From: Rehmannia glutinosa
Taxonomy: Eukaryota > Streptophyta > Magnoliopsida > Lamiales > Orobanchaceae
Direction of reading: 5' to 3'
Length of the DNA stretch: 64,000 nt
NCBI GenBank assembly: GCA_016081115.2
Contig: JABTTQ020001487.1
Span: 124,001-188,000, forward strand
Shown piece by piece: positions 23,255 through 34,491 of the stretch. A program made the translations under genes and the position numbers. The notes under the pieces were generated by a model. It ran no database searches and was not told where the DNA came from. It worked only from the letters and a program-made list of their open reading frames with translations. Positions within the stretch are counted from its first letter, which is position 1, and the number at the start of each line of letters is the position of its first letter.

Positions 23255-24420
23255 ACAAACCCCTATTAATAGTTTCAAGCTTAACATTGATTTTTTTTTC
23301 CGAAACGATAGAAATATATTCAATATTCAACAAAACTTACACTGCCAACTGGCAAAATGGCCACCATGAACATACATACATTGATACATGTCAAGGGGAG
23401 AACTCCGTACGAGAGGTATACCCACCGTAATTCGAGGGAGCAAAACAAGAAACAACAAAAAAACACAAAACTAAAGAAAACTAAACACTCCAAAGGAAAC
23501 TAAACCACCTCCAAAAGGAGGACTAAGGCACTCCTCAAGGGAGACTACCCAACTCGAACAAATCCGGGCATGAGCTACACTGCAAGACAGAAATTACTGA
23601 CCGCCTACGAGTTTCGCAAATCAACCGGTAAAATAAAGACACAAAAAAAATACAGAAAAAAACAAAAAAAAAAAGACTAAAAAATACAGAAAAAAATAAA
23701 TTAAAAAATTGCCTCTCCCTCACCCGATCTACAACCGCAGCCCATCACCTACCCGGCCCCAACTTTCCTCTATGTAGCTCCAACCTCCGACTTGCCTCCA
23801 CTCACGATTGGAAATTCCGATTACCTCCGAAATACATAAGAAATATGCCTTCATTGGCCCATCATGAAGCATGGTTGGGGAGGGGAGGGGATAAGGGGAG
23901 GAGGAGGAGGAGAAGGGAGGGGGGGGAGGGGAAGGGGCCTGTGGCTGGGATGGGAAGGGAGGGGGAGGGATAAAAGATTTTTAGGGTTTGAAGAGAGAAG
24001 GAGGAGAAAAAGAAATTTAGAGAGAGAAAGGGAGGATTTTCAAGCTTAACATTGATGGGGTCATTTAAAGTCAGTTCTCAAGAGGCTGGTGTAGGAGGGA
24101 TTGGAATGGCAATGTACTTTGGGCGTTTAGTGCTCCTTCTCAACCCTGTTCTTGTGCTTTAACCACTGAATGTAAAGCATTGGAACTGGTTTTGGCTTTA
24201 TTACCTCCACAGTTCAGAGATCACTAATTTATTATTAAATCAGATTCTTCAGTCCTTATATCTATACTTTCACACAATTTTCTAGGTCATTGGATGGTCC
24301 GAAATACCATTGTGCAAATTCAGAATTCTCTACAAATGATGTCTGGATATCAATTCCAGCATATTTTCAGAGAAATGAAATGAACCAGCCTGCTAAGAAT
24401 TGGCTAAAGGTGTAATCCGC
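23255..24420 (+). pseudogene. Fossil RNase H domain of a non-LTR retrotransposon, split by a retroposon
   Basis: Before the insert a frame reads WHKP, then PINSFKLNIDG, the usual opening of the plant LINE RNase H domain. After the insert (from 24057) shifted frames read AGVGGIGMAMYF, KALELVLALLPPQF, FIIKSDSSV, VRNTIVQIQNSLQMMSGYQF and QHIFREM, ending near 24420. Frames change several times and stops are present. The order matches the RVT_3-type RNase H. The interruption at 23292-24037 falls within the FKLNIDG codons. Confidence 0.6.
23292..24037 (-). mobile_element. Retroposed sequence with poly(A) tail and 19-bp target duplication
   Basis: A 746-bp insert is bounded by TTTCAAGCTTAACATTGAT on both sides (23273-23291 and 24038-24056). 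On the minus strand it begins with a CT-rich leader containing AAACCCTAAAAA and ends in a poly(A) run (T-run at 23292-23298). This is the pattern of LINE-mediated insertion. The content may be a shortened LINE or a processed transcript. No protein frame is recognised. The G-rich tract at 23877-23975 lies near its 5' end. Confidence 0.75.
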
Positions 24421-24770
24421 AGAATTAATCAATCTTTCGTCCTACCAATCTGCCTACATTTATCAAACTTTAATGCTTCAGATGAAGGAATTATACCAAT
24501 GATTTCTGAATCCAAGTTAGTTAATATCAAGAGATTCCAAATGGGCAAGGCCACAAAATATTCCGTTGCAATGACACTAAAGTTTCAAAAAAAGTATTCA
24601 TTTTCATATAATTCCTCACAGAATACATTGTATCATAACTGGACAATTTGTTTAGCTGTCATACTAGGTATTCAATTTTCCTTATTTTACATTATACTTA
24701 TAGTACCCCTTTTTTGGGCTGTGTATTAAAGATTTTTACAAAATTATGGATGTGCAATCTAGAGTAAGTT
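24421..24770. other. Region downstream of the phospholipase D gene
   Basis: AT-rich; probably includes the 3' UTR of the minus-strand gene that ends at 24771. A plus-strand 109-codon frame here (24400-24729) has no recognisable domain beyond a hydrophobic end. Confidence 0.35.
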
Positions 24771-27700
24771 TTAAGTAGTCAATGCATCAGGCAAATTGGT
24801 CGGACACCCTAGCACCTTACCACCAACATCAGGGAAGTTTTCATGTTCGGGCAACGGTTTTACCTTTCCATCAATGTCTACTTCCACTGGATATTTTAGG
24901 ATGTGCCCTTGTAATGGAGTGAAGCGCTCAGCTGTGTATCTCTTCCAGTTTTCGTCTGCAACACTATTCACATACTTTACGCATTCCAAGTTTTTGGGAT
25001 CCTTGAAACAATTATCAATACTTCCAATGTGCTCGGCCCAAAGTGACATTCGGTATCCATATATCTGCAAATATATATAATATTTAGATGGATAGTTTCA
25101 ATTTTCATTAGGATAATTACAAAAGACCCCCTGAGGTTTGGGGTAATTACGAAAAATCCAGAGATCTATCAAAATTACAACAAAAAAAACCCTCATGTTT
25201 GATTATGTCTTAAATTAAAGGGGGGTAACTGTGATATTTTTATAAATATCATGAGTTAATTATAAAAGAACCTCTGAGGTTTGGGCTAACTGAAATGTTT
25301 CTTTTGTGTTTATGAAGGAGAAAATGTAAGACAGAATCAAATCTCAAAGGTGTTTCTACAATTTTCAAAAATCTCTGGGTGTTTTGGTAACTAACCCAAA
25401 CCTTAAGGGTTTATTTTTTTAATAATTATCCCTAGTTTTAATTTTCATTTTCTATAAAATAAATGAATTTTGTCAAATATTTATTGTTAAGGTGGCAAAA
25501 CTTGAGCTCATGCACGTGATTATGATAAGCCAGGTTACATAATTTAATATACGGGGATTTTCTTTTCTTTTTCTTTATGAAATGAGAAAGTCATAATAAA
25601 AGATGCAACAAGAGAAACCTGGCCACATGGATGTTCCTTCTTCTTAGTCCAGGTGTAATGGGGTTGATAAGCGCCCATGGCAATCTCCGTATCTCTAGAA
25701 CCAGCCATAGATCGTTGGTTAATGTTGGCAGAACCAAGTATAACGTACTCATCATCGACTATCATTCCCTTGGCATGTACATAAATCATAAATCGCCGAA
25801 ACTTTTTTGAAGGTATATCCTGGCAATAGTTCCAATTAAACTTAACTTCATTAAAAAAATAGCTTAAAATAGTAAATGCACAAAATCGGAAATGACTGAC
25901 AACTGCGAAGAAAAATTAAGCAGGGGAGTTGCATCATCATCATCATCATCATCAACTGCACCTTATCCCACTATGTGGGGTCGGTGGTGTGAAGTTTATA
26001 GTGTCAATTAATTGTTTAAAATTAGTTAACATTACAAAATTCACACAAAAAGCAAAGTGGCAAAGTTTTACGCCGGATGCCAAGCAGGGGAGTTGCATGC
26101 CATTCAAAAATGTGTGAAGTGATTGGTTTTTAATTTATGATGGTTAAGTATGCGGCCATTGAAATTCTTGTTTGGCTTGATCTTAGCATATTCCAAAAAA
26201 ATAAACTAAATTGGCAAATTATTGCCATGGTAACACAAGGGCCGAGGTAAAAACAAAGGTATGTTATGATGAAAATAGTTACTAAACATTTTGTATATCT
26301 TGAATTGAGATCTCTAAGTTTTTCAAGGAAAAAAAAGCAGCAGGAACACAAGAGTAATTGAAATAAAACTATGAATGACTTGTTTCCAATTTTTACATCC
26401 GTGCATGCACTGTAGCCATAACTTTTCGTATTTTAGTATTCAATTGTTGTACTCGCTTCACATCTCCATGTATGTCAATCTAAAGATAGGTCAGTTTAGA
26501 ACATCTTGCTTTAATATAAAACTGTTTCCATGCGATAATTAGATGTTTTATATATGTTATGCAGTCTGGTAATTCAATAGAAGCAATAGTAAGATGGACA
26601 ATTACTGGAAAAAAAAGTAGCTAAAATATAAGTAAAAAATGAGGGCAGTTACTGCATTTCCATTGGATGATGTTTGGCCGTTACTATTTGATTCTTCGTC
26701 ATGACATTCCTCTCGATTGCCAAGACAGTAGAAATTTAAGTAGTCAGTTGGATGTGCATTTTCAAGTTGCGCGGATTTGATCTCTTGAGCAATAATATCA
26801 TACATCATTTGCATTGTTTGTCCCTACAAGAGTGAATAACACAAGTGTAGAGAACATAGCCTAGAAATGTGTACTTTATTTAAAACAATATGAATCGTAG
26901 AGTTACTTTTCTACATTACCTGCCAATAAAGGATTTCTTGTACAGAGGCAGAATCTGGAGCCCCCTCTGGCCACATGGGGATAACAACATAAACAGTGAA
27001 TCTCTCATTTGCCCTTATTTTACTGGCAATCTTTAGTGCCAGTTCCATTGGGATTAAATTGTCAGCACCTAGGAAAAACAAATATACGATATAAATGCAA
27101 GAAAAATATCTGAGAATGGTTAATCACAATAAAGTTTATTTAGCTAATGGTTTGGTCTACTTCATATTACATTTAACTAAAGGTAGGTAAAAATAGAAAT
27201 ACAAAATAATTAGGCTAAACATAATTGAAGCATGTCTTGCTTGTTATCTTGATTAGCCACCTAAGCTCGACTCATTTACTCAATTATTAGGTAGTATTGT
27301 AGCCAAAAGAGATAGTTCTAGCTATTTCTTCAGGAGATTTCTAAATCGTATATCATAATGCACTTCAAATCAATTAATGCTACCAAATATAAGGATATTG
27401 GTGAGTAATCAAGTCAACACAAATTTTTGAGAAGCAATTAACCTGCATTTTTGTAGGAGGGCCAAGCGAAAGATGACCCAAGGAAATATTGGTTCTCAAT
27501 GTATATGAAATGTTGAGCAGATCTTATTGCCTGGATATAAGCCATTTGAATGCTCCTATCTATCACCAGGTGTTTTTCCCATACTAGGTTCTGAAATAAA
27601 GAGAATTTGCAAGAACTTATTTGCTAGCAGATTAAAGAAGAATGTAGTATAAGCTAGTTCATGGTGATTGAACTAGACAGTGGAAACATGGAAGTTTAGA

Positions 27701-30700
27701 AAACCAATATTGAAGATTTAGGCGTACTTGTTCCTCAGCTGCATGGACATTTTTGGGAAATCCTTTTAGTGATCCTGAGTCTATGGACCGGAAAACCTGT
27801 TGACATAAATAAGAAGATCAAGATTTTGCCACCTCATGTCAAACAAAAAAGCTTTTCTTTAGTAAACCATTCATAACCTGAACATGCCAGTTTTCGGGAT
27901 CATCTTCCTTAGAAACCCATAATGAAGGATGATCATTTGGAACAGTTTCGGAAGGACAAGTAATCCAAGAAATCCGTTCAATCTTAAGTAAAGCATCATC
28001 ATGCCAACGTGATATTTTTTTAAACCGCCATCCAAACTCGGACCATTTAGTGGCTTTTTTCCACCGTTGCTCAAAGTTTGTGAGCACATCATAAGCAGCC
28101 GGGCCTTCAATTTTGCAATGCAAATCATGCCATGGCTGTCGTGGGCCCTTCTTTCCTGGCTATTGAAAAATATATATACAAAAATTATATGAGAAAGTTT
28201 ATAGCGCAAGGAAAAATAAGATGACGACCAACCACTAACATGTTTGTCATCAATTTTATTGCAAATCTACGCAATGGTGTAGGAAAAGATTACCAGATTC
28301 ATGTCAAGTCTTCCTTTACAACAAAGTGAAGCAATGTGCCAAAAAGAATGAATTGGAATTCATTCCCTTTCCATGACGGAGGTGCACAAATGAAATAATC
28401 ATGTATCATGGCACGTAAGAAGAACTATGACAAAATTCCTTCATGTAATACAGAGATTTTATTGCATTATGTACGTCTTCTTTTTAAAACATAAGTTCTA
28501 AACCAAATATGCATATAAAGCACTTTGGAAAAAGTAATATATTTTTGCTATGCACAAGAATGAAAATGAAAACAAAAAATTCCTTTAACAGATGAGATCT
28601 AGGAAGAATTACAAAACCTTGTCATTTTGATCACTTATCCCCAATCCAATTTCTTTGAAAAATGGTAAGTGCATTACTGAAAGAATAAATAATTGCAAGC
28701 AATAAGAGATTTCAAATACAGCAGTTGCTTACAGGAAATGTTGGATTATGATAATCATCTGCAAAGACCGTGTCGAGATCACGAAATAATCGATGTTCAG
28801 GTGTATCATACCGTCCATCACAGAGGTCTAGACCACCAATGAATGCAGTTACCTTCCGGTTATTGCCATAGTCTTGGGTATCCACAATAACACATTTCTG
28901 ATGATGAGTATAAAGAGTTCCAACAACCTAAATACAACACAAAAGGTAACCAAACATTGAGTAACCTCATCTTATTTTCAATAAAGATTAAGTAACCAAA
29001 CATCCAAGTAATAGGATTAGTTGAGCACAGCCATATATGTTTTAATATTACTGCAAACTACAAAAATATTAAACCATTACTAAAAGTGAAATTTTGAATA
29101 CAAAAATAAAGCATGCCTGTTGCTTGAAAATGCTGAGCTTACTGCTTGCATAACGAGGGGCCAGCACGCACGTGACAGAGGAGTGCTTGAAAAACTTCCG
29201 AGTTTCTTCGTCATGAGTTTGCATCACTCCTTCCTGCATTTGAAAATCAACTTACAGATTAAAAAGAGTACCTCACACCTATAGCCAATGAAGCAGATGA
29301 ATATATATTTTAGAAGAAAATTACATATTAAAATAATACATAAGCCAACGAGACAGAAGAGAGAATACTTTTAATGAAAATTAACATGCCCTGAAACAGA
29401 CTTTTCATTTTTCGGCAATTGCCTGAACCACCAAAAAAAGATATAAAAAAAAAGGATAAAAGAAACAGTGGCAGTCCGATGAACAATTTGCAAACACCCA
29501 ATTACTTTCATGCACATTTCTCACAGGTGATCAAATTCTGCATTTAAATCCAAAAATCCAGATACATAACAATCATCCAAGACCCCTCTATTCAATATAT
29601 CACATTTCTAAAACTGAACTTTAGTTTATGATCAAAATTCAAAGGCCATAACTCCACCAAACACTATCGGAATAATCATCAAACAATTTATACCAATAAC
29701 TTCTACATACATACTACAACAAATTAACAATAGAAAAAACCAAATTCCATACCGTTTTAAAAAAGAACTTGTTGTGTGAAGTCTTATCATCCCAAACCAA
29801 CAACAAGACTCTCACCCCTTCTTGAGACTTGTACTTGAGCAACTCCCCCAAATTCAAATCCCCTCCATTTGGCAATGGTTTAGTAGGCTCCCTCACCAAC
29901 TTCACCTTATGATAAATCGACCAGCCAACAATATAAACCAAGTGGTGTGCCTCCAAAATCGAATGGCATATATCCTCCCAACACTTATGGTGCTCAAAAT
30001 TTCTCCCCTCATCTAACTGGATATCAGGCAACATCCCGTCAATAACATGTGCATCTTGATAAAGGGTAACTTTTCCTCCATGCCGCCACGGAAAATAACT
30101 TTGCTTCAATCCATAATTTTCCGAAATGCTGTAAATGGGATTTTTGTGGCATGGAGTGAATGTCATTTGCAATCTGATTGCAGTTTCAGGTTTTGGGGGC
30201 TTTCCATATGATCCTATCACCGGAAACCATTCGTCGATCAGCTCACCTGCAGCAATTCTGTTTGCCGGCACAGAAGCAACACCAATGAGCTCAGCTCCAA
30301 ACATGTCATTGTCTTTGACCTCAAATTCGACCTGTATTATTCGCTAAATGTTAGAATTTGTGATCTGGGAAATTTGAAATTCCAGTCAATTATAACAAGT
30401 TTTTCATAAAACAAAAATGCTACTAATCCATAAATGATAAATGACAAACTATAACCACCAGCTTATAACTCAAGTGGTATTGCTTCGTCTCGTTCATTTC
30501 CGGGCGTCTCATGTTTATCGGGAGGCTAATCGAGCGGCTGACACCCTTTCTAAGAAGGCGTATGCGGTTGGTAATACTTGGTGGGATGCGCGCGGATTTT
30601 CTTCAGGAGGTTATTCTTTGCGGATCGCACTCTACTTTATCACCTCGAGGACATTAGTGGGAGGATTCCTTTGTTCTTTGTTTCGCGTCGCTTCGGGCTA

Positions 30701-31519
30701 TTCATCGATAGTTTTTGCGATTTGTTTTGCCTTTTCTTTTCAAGGTCTTTTTTCCTACTCAGGGTTTTTCCACAAGGGTGGGTTTACTTTGGTAGGTTTT
30801 AATGAAGACCATTTTGGCTTCCGGTCGCATGTGACTTGATTTCATCTTTTTGTCGATTTCTATTGTTTTTTTCGTTATTCTTATTGTTTTTTGAAACAAA
30901 GATTTTACTCTTTTATTTTTTATATATTCCGAATTTATTCAAAAAAAAAAAAAAACTCCCAACTTATTAAAAAATAAATAAATGACAAACTATCATGAAT
31001 ACAAGTGAAAAGTTTAAAAGGAAATAACACTTTCTAGTGAAAGATATAAAATCAGCTGAATTAATTGCACAGAGTTAACATAGAAAATTACTAAGTATAG
31101 ATTCGAATTACATTACGAATTACCCAATTTACCGAAGCTTTAATTGATAGATTTCTGAATTAATTATACAAAACTCAATGGACTTTTATAATCACCTGAG
31201 AAACCGGGTGAGCTAAGGGGATCTTAAAATGCTCATTCCAAACCGGATTCTGCGAATTGGATATGACCCGGGTTCGGGCGACCCGGGCTGCGGCGAGACA
31301 AACCGTGACATAGGGATCGCTGGTAATGATTCTACGGTGGTGGTGATGATCCCGTCGGCCATTTTTGGTAAATGGCTTGCGGCAGTCTAATGCGGTGACG
31401 CAGCGGCGGAGGCGCTCGGAGACTAAGTCCATGTTTGGCAGACATCGGGCTTCGATGATTTTGAGGTCGAGGTCGCCATGGAGGTAGATTATATTGTCCT
31501 CTGTATTATCGCCGGTCAT
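24771..31519 (-). CDS. PLDdelta: Phospholipase D, delta type (C2-PLD)
   Basis: Eleven exons on the minus strand: 31519-31196, 30331-29753, 29233-29117, 28927-28733, 28159-27878, 27796-27728, 27590-27443, 27068-26920, 26823-26653, 25819-25619 and 25064-24771; 842 residues, close to the family's length. Residues 1 to about 150 form a C2 domain (LHGDLDLKIIEARCLPNMD, ITSDPYVTV, ISNSQNPVWNEHF) for calcium-dependent membrane binding. The two catalytic HKD boxes are HHQKCVIVD (His349, Lys351, Asp356) and VHAKGMIVDDEY (His693, Lys695, Asp700); IYIENQYFLGSSF lies between. The enzyme hydrolyses phospholipids to phosphatidic acid and a head group, usually at the plasma membrane. Intron 3 begins CAG|GCATGC, a GC donor. 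An RRDHHHHRR run in the C2 loop looks lineage-specific. The delta call rests on overall resemblance. Confidence 0.93.
25109..25433. mobile_element. MULE-type MITE in PLD intron 10
   Basis: The left end GGATAATTACAAAAGACCCC...GAGGTTTGGGGTAATTAC and the reverse of the right end GGGATAATTATTAAAAAAAT...AAGGTTTGGGTTAGTTACC are imperfect inverted repeats. An internal second copy of the phrase CTGAGGTTTGGGCTAA sits at about 25272. A target duplication was not clear. Confidence 0.6.
25935..26081 (-). mobile_element. RTE-type LINE 3' fragment with (ATC)n tail in PLD intron 9
   Basis: A 147-bp insert is flanked by AAGCAGGGGAGTTGCAT at 25918-25934 and 26082-26098 (17 bp, perfect). On the minus strand it ends CCCACATAGTGGGATAAGG followed by a (GAT)n run, the known 3' terminal wording of plant RTE LINEs. 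It is strongly 5'-truncated and in the same direction as the PLD gene. Confidence 0.82.
29101..29116 (-). other. GC donor site of PLD intron 3
   Basis: Exon 3 ends ...FKQQ with CAACAG followed by GCATGC. The next exon opens with VVGTLYTHHQ after an ordinary TTTAG acceptor. No GT donor restores the frame here. In other plant PLD delta proteins extra residues can appear at this junction, which would fit alternative splicing at a weak site (from memory of the family). Confidence 0.75.
30453..30977 (+). mobile_element. 5'-truncated LINE fragment in PLD intron 1 (antisense to gene)
   Basis: About 525 bp are bounded by ATAAATGACAAACTAT at 30437-30452 and 30978-30993 (16-bp target duplication). The plus-strand frame contains VHFRASHVYREANRAADTLS, the C-terminal end of the LINE RNase H domain, and a poly(A) run lies at about 30940-30953. 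The remaining 3' part is T-rich 3' UTR-like. It lies between PLD exons 1 and 2. Confidence 0.85.
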
Positions 31520-31797
31520 CTTGTAATTAAAGAGATTGCAGGTGGGCCGCGGTGGCGAATGGAAAATTGAAAATATTAATTTGGATTTTGGAGGTTGGCT
31601 TTAAAGAGCAGTTAAGAAAGAAATGGAGTTTTGTCATTAAAAAAGATGACAGGTGGAGTGGAGACACATGATTTGAAATGTGAAGTCAAATTTTGTAAAT
31701 GCTTAGCTGGCAAGTGGGAACGTGATCTGCACCATTGTTTGTTTTTTTCTTTTCTTTTTTTGTAATTTAAACAAATAATTAGGCGTATAAATGTATA
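31520..31797 (-). promoter_or_regulatory. 5' flank of the PLD gene (putative promoter and leader)
   Basis: The region directly upstream of the start codon at 31519. The leader and core promoter must lie here or further right, but no confident TATA box or start site was identified. It is bounded upstream by two DNA transposon insertions. Confidence 0.3.
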
Positions 31798-31806
31798 GTT
31801 AGTAAA

Positions 31807-32205
31807 GGCAAAATTTGCAAAATTGGTCCGTAATCAGTGTAGTGCGGTAGCAAAAAGTTCTATATAAATCACATTTTGTAAAAAAGTTTTGTAACTATAA
31901 TAAACTCTTGATTTTGGTCATGCAAAATACACAGTTTGCAAAATAGTACTGCAACTATATGAAAAATCTCAATTTTGGTACTAATTTCATTGAATTTCAA
32001 TCACGTGAGCGGAATTTATAGTTCCTAAATTAGGATGACATTAGGACAAAAATTAAGATTTTTATAGAGTACATGACTAGTATTCTGCTAACTGTGCATT
32101 TTGCAGGATGTTTATGTAGTTACAAGATCTTTTGGGAAACTTAATTTTTACATGACTTTTTTGCTACTGTCATATAATTACGGGACTAATTTTGCAATTT
32201 TACCC
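31807..32205. mobile_element. MULE-type MITE upstream of PLD
   Basis: The left end GGCAAAATTTGCAAAATTGG and the reverse of the right end GGGTAAAATTGCAAAATTAG are inverted repeats. They continue as TAGCAAAAAGTT and TAGCAAAAAAGT. The flanks GTTAGTAAA (31798-31806) and AATAGTAAA (32206-32214) match at 7 of 9 positions, as an aged 9-bp duplication would. No coding capacity. Confidence 0.7.
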
Positions 32206-32552
32206 AATAGTAAATAAAAGAGAATAAAGAATCTCGCAAAGCATATAAATGTTTTCCAGAAAATCGATAAATTGAATTAAAGAGTTTGGGTTGGATTGAA
32301 CCCAAAAGAATTTACAATATTCAAAATAATTTCCATTTTAACAATAAGAAATAAGAAAAATATACAATATAAACGTTTTCTTTTCTGTTTGTTGAAAAAA
32401 ATATTTAAAACATAATATGGAAAATAAATAGAAATAAATGATTTGATTTGTAGGGACAAGTTTTGCCTGTTTTTAGTAAGTCGTTAACTACTATCACTGT
32501 GGCATCTCTATTTTATTAGCCTTCTTGTAGTGGTCTTTTTCGTGCTTACAAT

Positions 32553-32748
32553 CACTGTTCTAAAAATCCCCGCCTAACCCCGATTAGTCCCCGTCTAGAC
32601 GCTAGGTCCTTCTTGTCCGCCTACGTTATTCTTCCGATTAGGCTCCGCCTAACCCCGCCCAGGTCCCGCCTAACCCCGATTAGTCCCCGCCTAAGCGCTA
32701 GGTCCCAGTCTACTGCTCAACTAGCGCATAGCGCTTTTTAGAACACTG
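32553..32748. mobile_element. hAT-type MITE
   Basis: 196 bp with terminal inverted repeats CACTGTTCTAAAAA (left) and CAGTGTTCTAAAAA (reverse of right), and a perfect 8-bp duplication CTTACAAT at 32545-32552 and 32749-32756. Both are hallmarks of hAT elements. The GC-rich interior repeats CGCCTAACCCCGATTAGTCC in two blocks (about 32571 and 32660) and GCGCTAGGTCC. Confidence 0.88.
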
Positions 32749-33017
32749 CTTACAATAATGCCAAAGTGTGTTTGTGTTTAAACTGGATCTTCTGAACACT
32801 GACAAGACAAACAAGGAAGAAGAGTTCATATAAATATAGAGAAAACGACATTAAAACAGCTAAGCTCCCATAAGGCCATAACATACAAGAAAGGAAAATT
32901 TTCATCTCAAAGGCTTCATCAACCTTGTCTTTTACAATAATCATTTTTTTGTAGAAATTTCATGAAAATAATCGAAATAGAGACCACATTGAGAAATCTA
33001 ACTTAAAAATTCCCTAT

Positions 33018-34477
33018 TGTTCGCCTTTATTTTTAGCTCACCGCAAGTGTACGGTGTATGTTATAAAAAAGGGTAGCAAGGTCGTATCCACGGAGACTAA
33101 TAAATTTATGTACTAAATATTGAACTAAGATAGCTTTATTTTTATTTAGACGATCGTAATTTGATGATTGTTGTTGAGAGATTAAGACAATCTAGACTAC
33201 TAAAACACAAGATTAAGATAACACAATTGATAGAAGTATCAAGATGGTGAAATGAATTTCCGAGTTAAGGTTTCGATTAATAACACTTTTGTTGTCCGAT
33301 TTAATAAAAGCCAAGTTATTATCAATATTCCTATAAGACGATCACAAAGATATTTTATCCTCACTCTCGAGATGCATATAAAATGTAGATTGAAATACTT
33401 ATGCTAGCATCTCTACTCAACATAAAGTACTCAACTCCCAAAAGTGCAAAAGATCAAATGTCCTCACAAATATTTACCAACCTCTCGATTCATGCAAATA
33501 TTTGTGTCAAGTACTCAAGATCTAATATTGAAACTCGTCTCTCGAATTATGAATCAATATATCAAACAAGTTAAACCATTGATCAAGTGATAAAATAATA
33601 ATAAGCTCAAAGTACTCAAATAGGCTTCAAGACAATAACTTCAACTAAGATTAAAACATTCAACAAGAGTTCATTAATCTACTTCCAAAACCCGGAAATC
33701 TAAAGAGTTTAGCTACACATGGTTTCTAAACAACTCATAGACAAATTGTTCAAAGCCATGACACACTAAAATGAAAGATTTAAACTACAAGAGAAGCAAG
33801 AAAAACTTAGAAAAGTCGACAATCTCTCGATATTTCTCCGTTCCTTGAGCTCCGATGCAACCCGATTGTCTCCTTGATGTCTTCTTCCAAGAATAGACCT
33901 TTGTCTTGTGTTGTAGATCCCAAAAATGTCAGAATATCCTTGTGTGCGCCCCCCAAAAAGCCTTTTTATACCCACTTTCAAGTTTAGGGCAAAGTGCTGC
34001 AGATTGTGGCATTCTAGCGCAGACGCACGGGTCGTGCGCCCCCTGCACGGGCTACCCGTGCGTCATGCCGTAGCGAAGCCTTTGATTTTTGCCAAACACG
34101 CACGGGTCGTGTGTGCCTTGCACGGGCTACCCATGCGCCATGCCGTAGCTTTAAGATACCTCCATTCAGGGGCACACAGGTGGTGCCTAAGGCACGCCCA
34201 ACCCTTGCGCTCCTTGTATTCTCCTTAAATGCTCATCTTCCTCTCGTTCTAGCTTCGCTTCTCGTATACTCACTCAATTCTCAGTGTTTCCACTCTGTGA
34301 TGCTCGTATTTGCATTAAATTTGCTTCAAATAACATTAAATTCCTACAAAACAAGCAAAGTGTAATATCTTTTCCACAAAGAGTGAATACGTAGCATTTT
34401 ACACGAGTATATGCATGTTTACTCATCATTATAGCCATAAATATGCCCCAAAATACATGCAAAACTCACACCTATCA
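33018..34477 (-). repeat. Athila 3' LTR
   Basis: 1460 bp; plus-strand ends TGTTCGCC and CTATCA. Near-identical to the 5' LTR except for scattered substitutions, small indels and one fewer palindromic unit (see 34022-34210). Confidence 0.95.
34022..34210. repeat. Palindromic repeat array in the Athila 3' LTR
   Basis: Two units about 75 bp apart, each with a CACGGGTCGTG half followed by GCACGGGCTACCCGTGC (second copy altered to CCCATGC) and CATGCCGTAG. A partial third copy follows (GGCACACAGGTGGTGCC). The core is a near-perfect dyad. Confidence 0.85.
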
Positions 34478-34491
34478 AAATCCCCCAAACT
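34478..34491 (-). other. Athila polypurine tract
   Basis: On the minus strand GTTTGGGGGATTT lies directly before the 3' LTR, where plus-strand DNA synthesis is primed in LTR retrotransposons. Confidence 0.85.

Noticed and set aside
23864..24049. Gly/Arg-rich plus-strand frame
   Set aside because: A G-rich tract within the retroposed insert; simple sequence.
34110..34365. Frames across the Athila LTRs (also 44100-44770)
   Set aside because: They lie in LTR sequence, including the palindromic units, and are not conserved as proteins between the two LTRs.
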